The position numbers were made by a program, and so were the translations under genes. From a bacterium (GTDB taxonomy: Bacteria > Zhuqueibacterota > QNDG01 > JAGLOF01): DNA of 64,000 nt. Below, one piece after another: positions 62,104 to 64,000 of this stretch. Position 1 is the first letter of the stretch. Each line of letters starts with the position of its first letter. The stretch covers positions 1-64,000 of the forward strand of contig JAGLOF010000079.1 of NCBI GenBank assembly GCA_023139105.1, given 5' to 3'. The notes beneath the pieces were generated by a model. The model searched no databases, was not told the DNA's origin, and was given only the letters and a program-made list of their open reading frames with translations.

Positions 62104-62928
62104 CTATTGCATCAATTGATGTACTGCGTGGGTGAAGCCATCATGATTATTACTTCGGACAACGGGGAATTGAGACTTTATAGCTGCCGGAGCATTGTTG
62201 GCCACTCTGGCATGATCTGCCCAGTGAAGAAGGTCCAAATCATTATAATCATTACCGATTGCCAGTGTTAGGGGCGTGCCGGTTTGGAAATTGTCACAGA
62301 TCCACTGTGCAGATTGACTTTTTGATACTGTTTTCGGGAAAATTTCGATCCATGTTGAACTGTGATCCAGCGGCGAAGTAGCTCTTATCACCGTTAAATC
62401 GGGTACGGCTGCTGCAATTTTATGCCACCTTAAGTCATCTTTCCGGAAGATGGCTACAAGTTGGCAAGCTTCTGTCATCGATGGCAATTCTCCGTTAAGT
62501 GGTTCTGCATGTTCTGAATATATCTTGATACGTCTGTGAAAGTCAGGATTATCTTCTCCCTTGCCATGAAAGAAGAAACAGTGGTTGTCCGGAATTGCAT
62601 GTTGAATCATGAAGTCAAACTGCTGTTCCTGGAACCATTGAACTATTGGCAGAAAAGTATCTCTATGGAGTGACTGCTTGCGAAGCATTTGCTGCTTTTG
62701 CCAATGCATGATACCTGCGCCAGAACTGAAAATCAAGTAATCTATTGGAAAATCCAACGGGATCACTTTATTGAATGAATATAGAGATCTTCCTGTTGCA
62801 ATGACTCTCAATATATTATCCCGGTGTAGAGCCTCAAGTGTCATGCGGTCTTGCGTACTGACTCTTCTGTCAGAATTTAGCAAGGTGCCGTCAAGGTCTG
62901 TCACTACCATATTGATTGATGAATTCAT
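62104..62928 (-). CDS. Cof-type HAD-IIB hydrolase
   Basis: 274 residues. The HAD motifs are visible: I VVTDLDGTLLNS (nucleophile Asp), II VIATGRSL, III Lys in the FPKTVSKSQ region, and IV AIGNDYNDLDLLHWA. The Cof type has a large cap (~85-190) and acts on sugar phosphates or similar small molecules in the cytoplasm. I chose ATG 62928; longer frames run into the 56-bp tandem repeat and are low-complexity. No Shine-Dalgarno sequence is clear, and the in-frame ATG at 62910 is an alternative. Confidence 0.9.
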   Translation of the reverse strand: MNSSINMVVTDLDGTLLNSDRRVSTQDRMTLEALHRDNILRVIATGRSLYSFNKVIPLDFPIDYLIFSSGAGIMHWQKQQMLRKQSLHRDTFLPIVQWFQEQQFDFMIQHAIPDNHCFFFHGKGEDNPDFHRRIKIYSEHAEPLNGELPSMTEACQLVAIFRKDDLRWHKIAAAVPDLTVIRATSPLDHSSTWIEIFPKTVSKSQSAQWICDNFQTGTPLTLAIGNDYNDLDLLHWADHARVANNAPAAIKSQFPVVRSNNHDGFTHAVHQLMQ

Positions 62929-63484
62929 GAATGTAAAATAATAAATTTGAGCTCTACGGGCAAGTGAAAAGAGCAAGAGCAAGAGCAAGAGCACTGCCCA
63001 CGGAGGACACGAAAAACACGGAGAAGAGAAAAGAGCAGGAGCAAGAGCACTGCCCACGGAGGACACGGAAAACACGGAGAAGAGAAAAGAGCAGGAGCAT
63101 TTGACATAGGATGACATGCAAAGAACGGAAGAGAAGTATGCATGGATAACATTTGTTTTAGGGTATGAATTTTTTGGCGTGTAAAATAAAAAGATTATTA
63201 AAAAATAAAAAGGTTTGTCTCTCCTGAACTCTTTATGCCGCCCGGAGGTCAATGCTTCTGCCAGGAACAGGCCCTGCGTAGCAGAGTCTACAATTGAGAG
63301 GATTAAAAAAGTTTTTTCCGTTTTTCATGTGTCGCAAAATCAGTGTAAGAATGGAAGTGTTATTAGAAAGTGATGGGCTGGTTGTGTAGTACAAAATTAA
63401 TTGAGCACGGAAGACGCGGATAAGAGTGGAAGCGGATATGATAAAATATGCGGTTTTAATTATCAGAAACAAGTCTGTGTTGAT
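62929..63484. other. repeat-rich intergenic region
   Basis: About 550 bases between the HAD gene and the VapC gene. It holds short GAGCAA repeats (~62970-62990), the 56-bp tandem duplication, and an ACACGGA-like word at ~63402-63435. Minus-strand frames across it are low-complexity and are not genes. No RNA gene was recognised. Confidence 0.6.
62985..63096. repeat. 56-bp tandem duplication
   Basis: Two adjacent copies, 62985-63040 and 63041-63096, are identical at 55 of 56 positions (A/G near base 28). Each contains CACGGAGGACACG and AACACGGAGAAGAG words. A GAGCAA-type hexamer run precedes the first copy. The high identity means a recent duplication. Confidence 0.9.
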
Positions 63485-63871
63485 TCAGTAGAGCATTAGT
63501 CCCGGTATTTTTTTAAAGTGGGCGTCCCTGGTATATAATCCTAAACCGTTTTGCATAGCTACAGCGGCAATCCAGATATAGTTTGTTGGGATGGGCGTAC
63601 CGTTTTTCCGGAGTGCCGTATAAATATTTGCATAGAATTCAGCTGTTTCCGTGTCGTGTTTATAGATAAAGATACGCGGGCTGTTGATGAATGCTTCAAG
63701 TTCCAGGTGGTTTTTATCTGTCTGTGTACCAAGGCGGAATCCGCTGTATAGTTCTGCCAGAACACAAGTATCTATGCCAATGTGATCTACATGTTGAAGG
63801 CTTTTCAATACGTGTTGATCATTTCGTTTGAATGCTACATAAATATTTGTGTCAATTAAAATGTGTCTCAT
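63485..63871 (-). CDS. PIN-domain (VapC-type) toxin ribonuclease
   Basis: 128 residues with the PIN acidic residues: Asp in ILIDTNIYVAF, Glu in VLAELYSGF, and the C-terminal Asp in TNYIWIAAVAMQNG with RDAHF. VapC toxins cleave tRNA or rRNA. ATG 63871 overlaps the upstream antitoxin stop by 4 bases (ATGA); GTG 63877 is in frame but upstream of the antitoxin stop. It lies in a repeat-rich zone, the usual location of such pairs. Confidence 0.88.
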   Translation of the reverse strand: MRHILIDTNIYVAFKRNDQHVLKSLQHVDHIGIDTCVLAELYSGFRLGTQTDKNHLELEAFINSPRIFIYKHDTETAEFYANIYTALRKNGTPIPTNYIWIAAVAMQNGLGLYTRDAHFKKIPGLMLY

Positions 63872-64000
63872 GTCCACATCTCCGGGTCGATTTTGTTGAA
63901 ATCGTCGGTATTGCTATAGAAGGCTTTTTCTTCATTGACTGTCCATGTGCCTGCCAGATTATTCAGGTCATCATAGGTTTGAAAAATCGGTTTATCACTC
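63868..64000 (-). CDS. antitoxin of the VapC pair, C-terminal part only
   Basis: The minus-strand frame open from the window edge to TGA at 63870-63868 encodes the last ~43 residues of a protein: YDDLNNLAGTW, NEEKAFYSNTDDF, then KIDPEMW. This F-x-x-I-D-x-E-M-W ending is typical of small antitoxins encoded upstream of PIN toxins. The start lies outside the window. The 4-base overlap with the toxin supports coupled translation and the usual autoregulated operon. Confidence 0.75.
   Translation of the reverse strand, partial: SDKPIFQTYDDLNNLAGTWTVNEEKAFYSNTDDFNKIDPEMWT

Noticed and set aside
62985-63096. Possible CRISPR array
   Set aside because: The two units abut directly with no spacer and are nearly identical across their full length; no cas genes are present.
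62929-63252. N-terminal extension of the HAD gene rich in Ser/Cys/Leu
   Set aside because: It is the translation of the 56-bp tandem repeat and hexamer runs, not a protein domain; the HAD motifs begin after ATG 62928.

Overview
The window looks like a chromosome segment from a flagellated, chemotactic, Gram-negative bacterium of the FCB superphylum (Marinimicrobia, Calditrichota or KSB1 kind). The evidence is a TonB-dependent receptor with an N-terminal carboxypeptidase-like domain, a secreted protein ending in a PNPFNP-type C-terminal sorting domain, Bacteroidetes-style FtsX permeases with a PadR partner, and moderately AT-rich genes. Exact placement is inference; no rRNA or tRNA is present.

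Region 1 (1-1830) is degenerate: the end of a polysaccharide pyruvyl transferase-like gene, an IS200-like (RAYT) transposase interrupted by a stop codon, and REP-like hairpins. Region 2 (1719-7422) holds late flagellar genes: flagellin with a near-perfect sigma-28 promoter and a strong terminator, then a second sigma-28 promoter ahead of fliS-fliD-flaG-flgN-like-flgM-like-cheY. Region 3 (7863-20672) is chemotaxis: a ParA ATPase next to a CheW with a long ParP-like N-terminal tail, a secreted protein, two receptors, an unknown protein, CheY, CheA, CheR, an HDOD protein, CheB and two CheX-like phosphatases. Region 4 (20693-29127) is a phosphorelay cluster: a 1205-residue hybrid kinase, a REC-kinase-REC protein, a single REC, a single Hpt, a REC fused to a degenerate Hpt, a REC with a zinc-finger tail, a small Cys protein and a second HDOD protein. 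Many of these genes overlap or abut, so signal integration at the chemotaxis array is the likely shared task.

Region 5 (29178-56919) is an envelope and export region with three separate two-component systems. Each has a nearby short direct repeat with 10-11 bp phasing, as expected for OmpR-family regulators. Apparent targets are (i) a PDZ protein with an ABC-2 exporter, (ii) an S41-like lipoprotein, an erythromycin-esterase-like protein and an ABC-2 exporter, and (iii) a TonB receptor and an M28 peptidase. Two very large FtsX-type permeases, one with a PadR regulator, lie between them. An aminotransferase and a small Cys-rich protein behind a sigma-54 promoter sit at the left edge.

Region 6 (56920-64000) is mixed: small repeats, a DsrE-like protein, the sorting-domain protein, a FliK-like/FlhB-like pair, an AT-rich HNH gene whose borders and GC-rich tail resemble an integron cassette with attC, a Cys-rich protein, a HAD phosphatase, a 56-bp tandem repeat and a VapC-type toxin with the end of its antitoxin. 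Gene starts were chosen by Shine-Dalgarno position and family length and differ in places from the longest possible frames.
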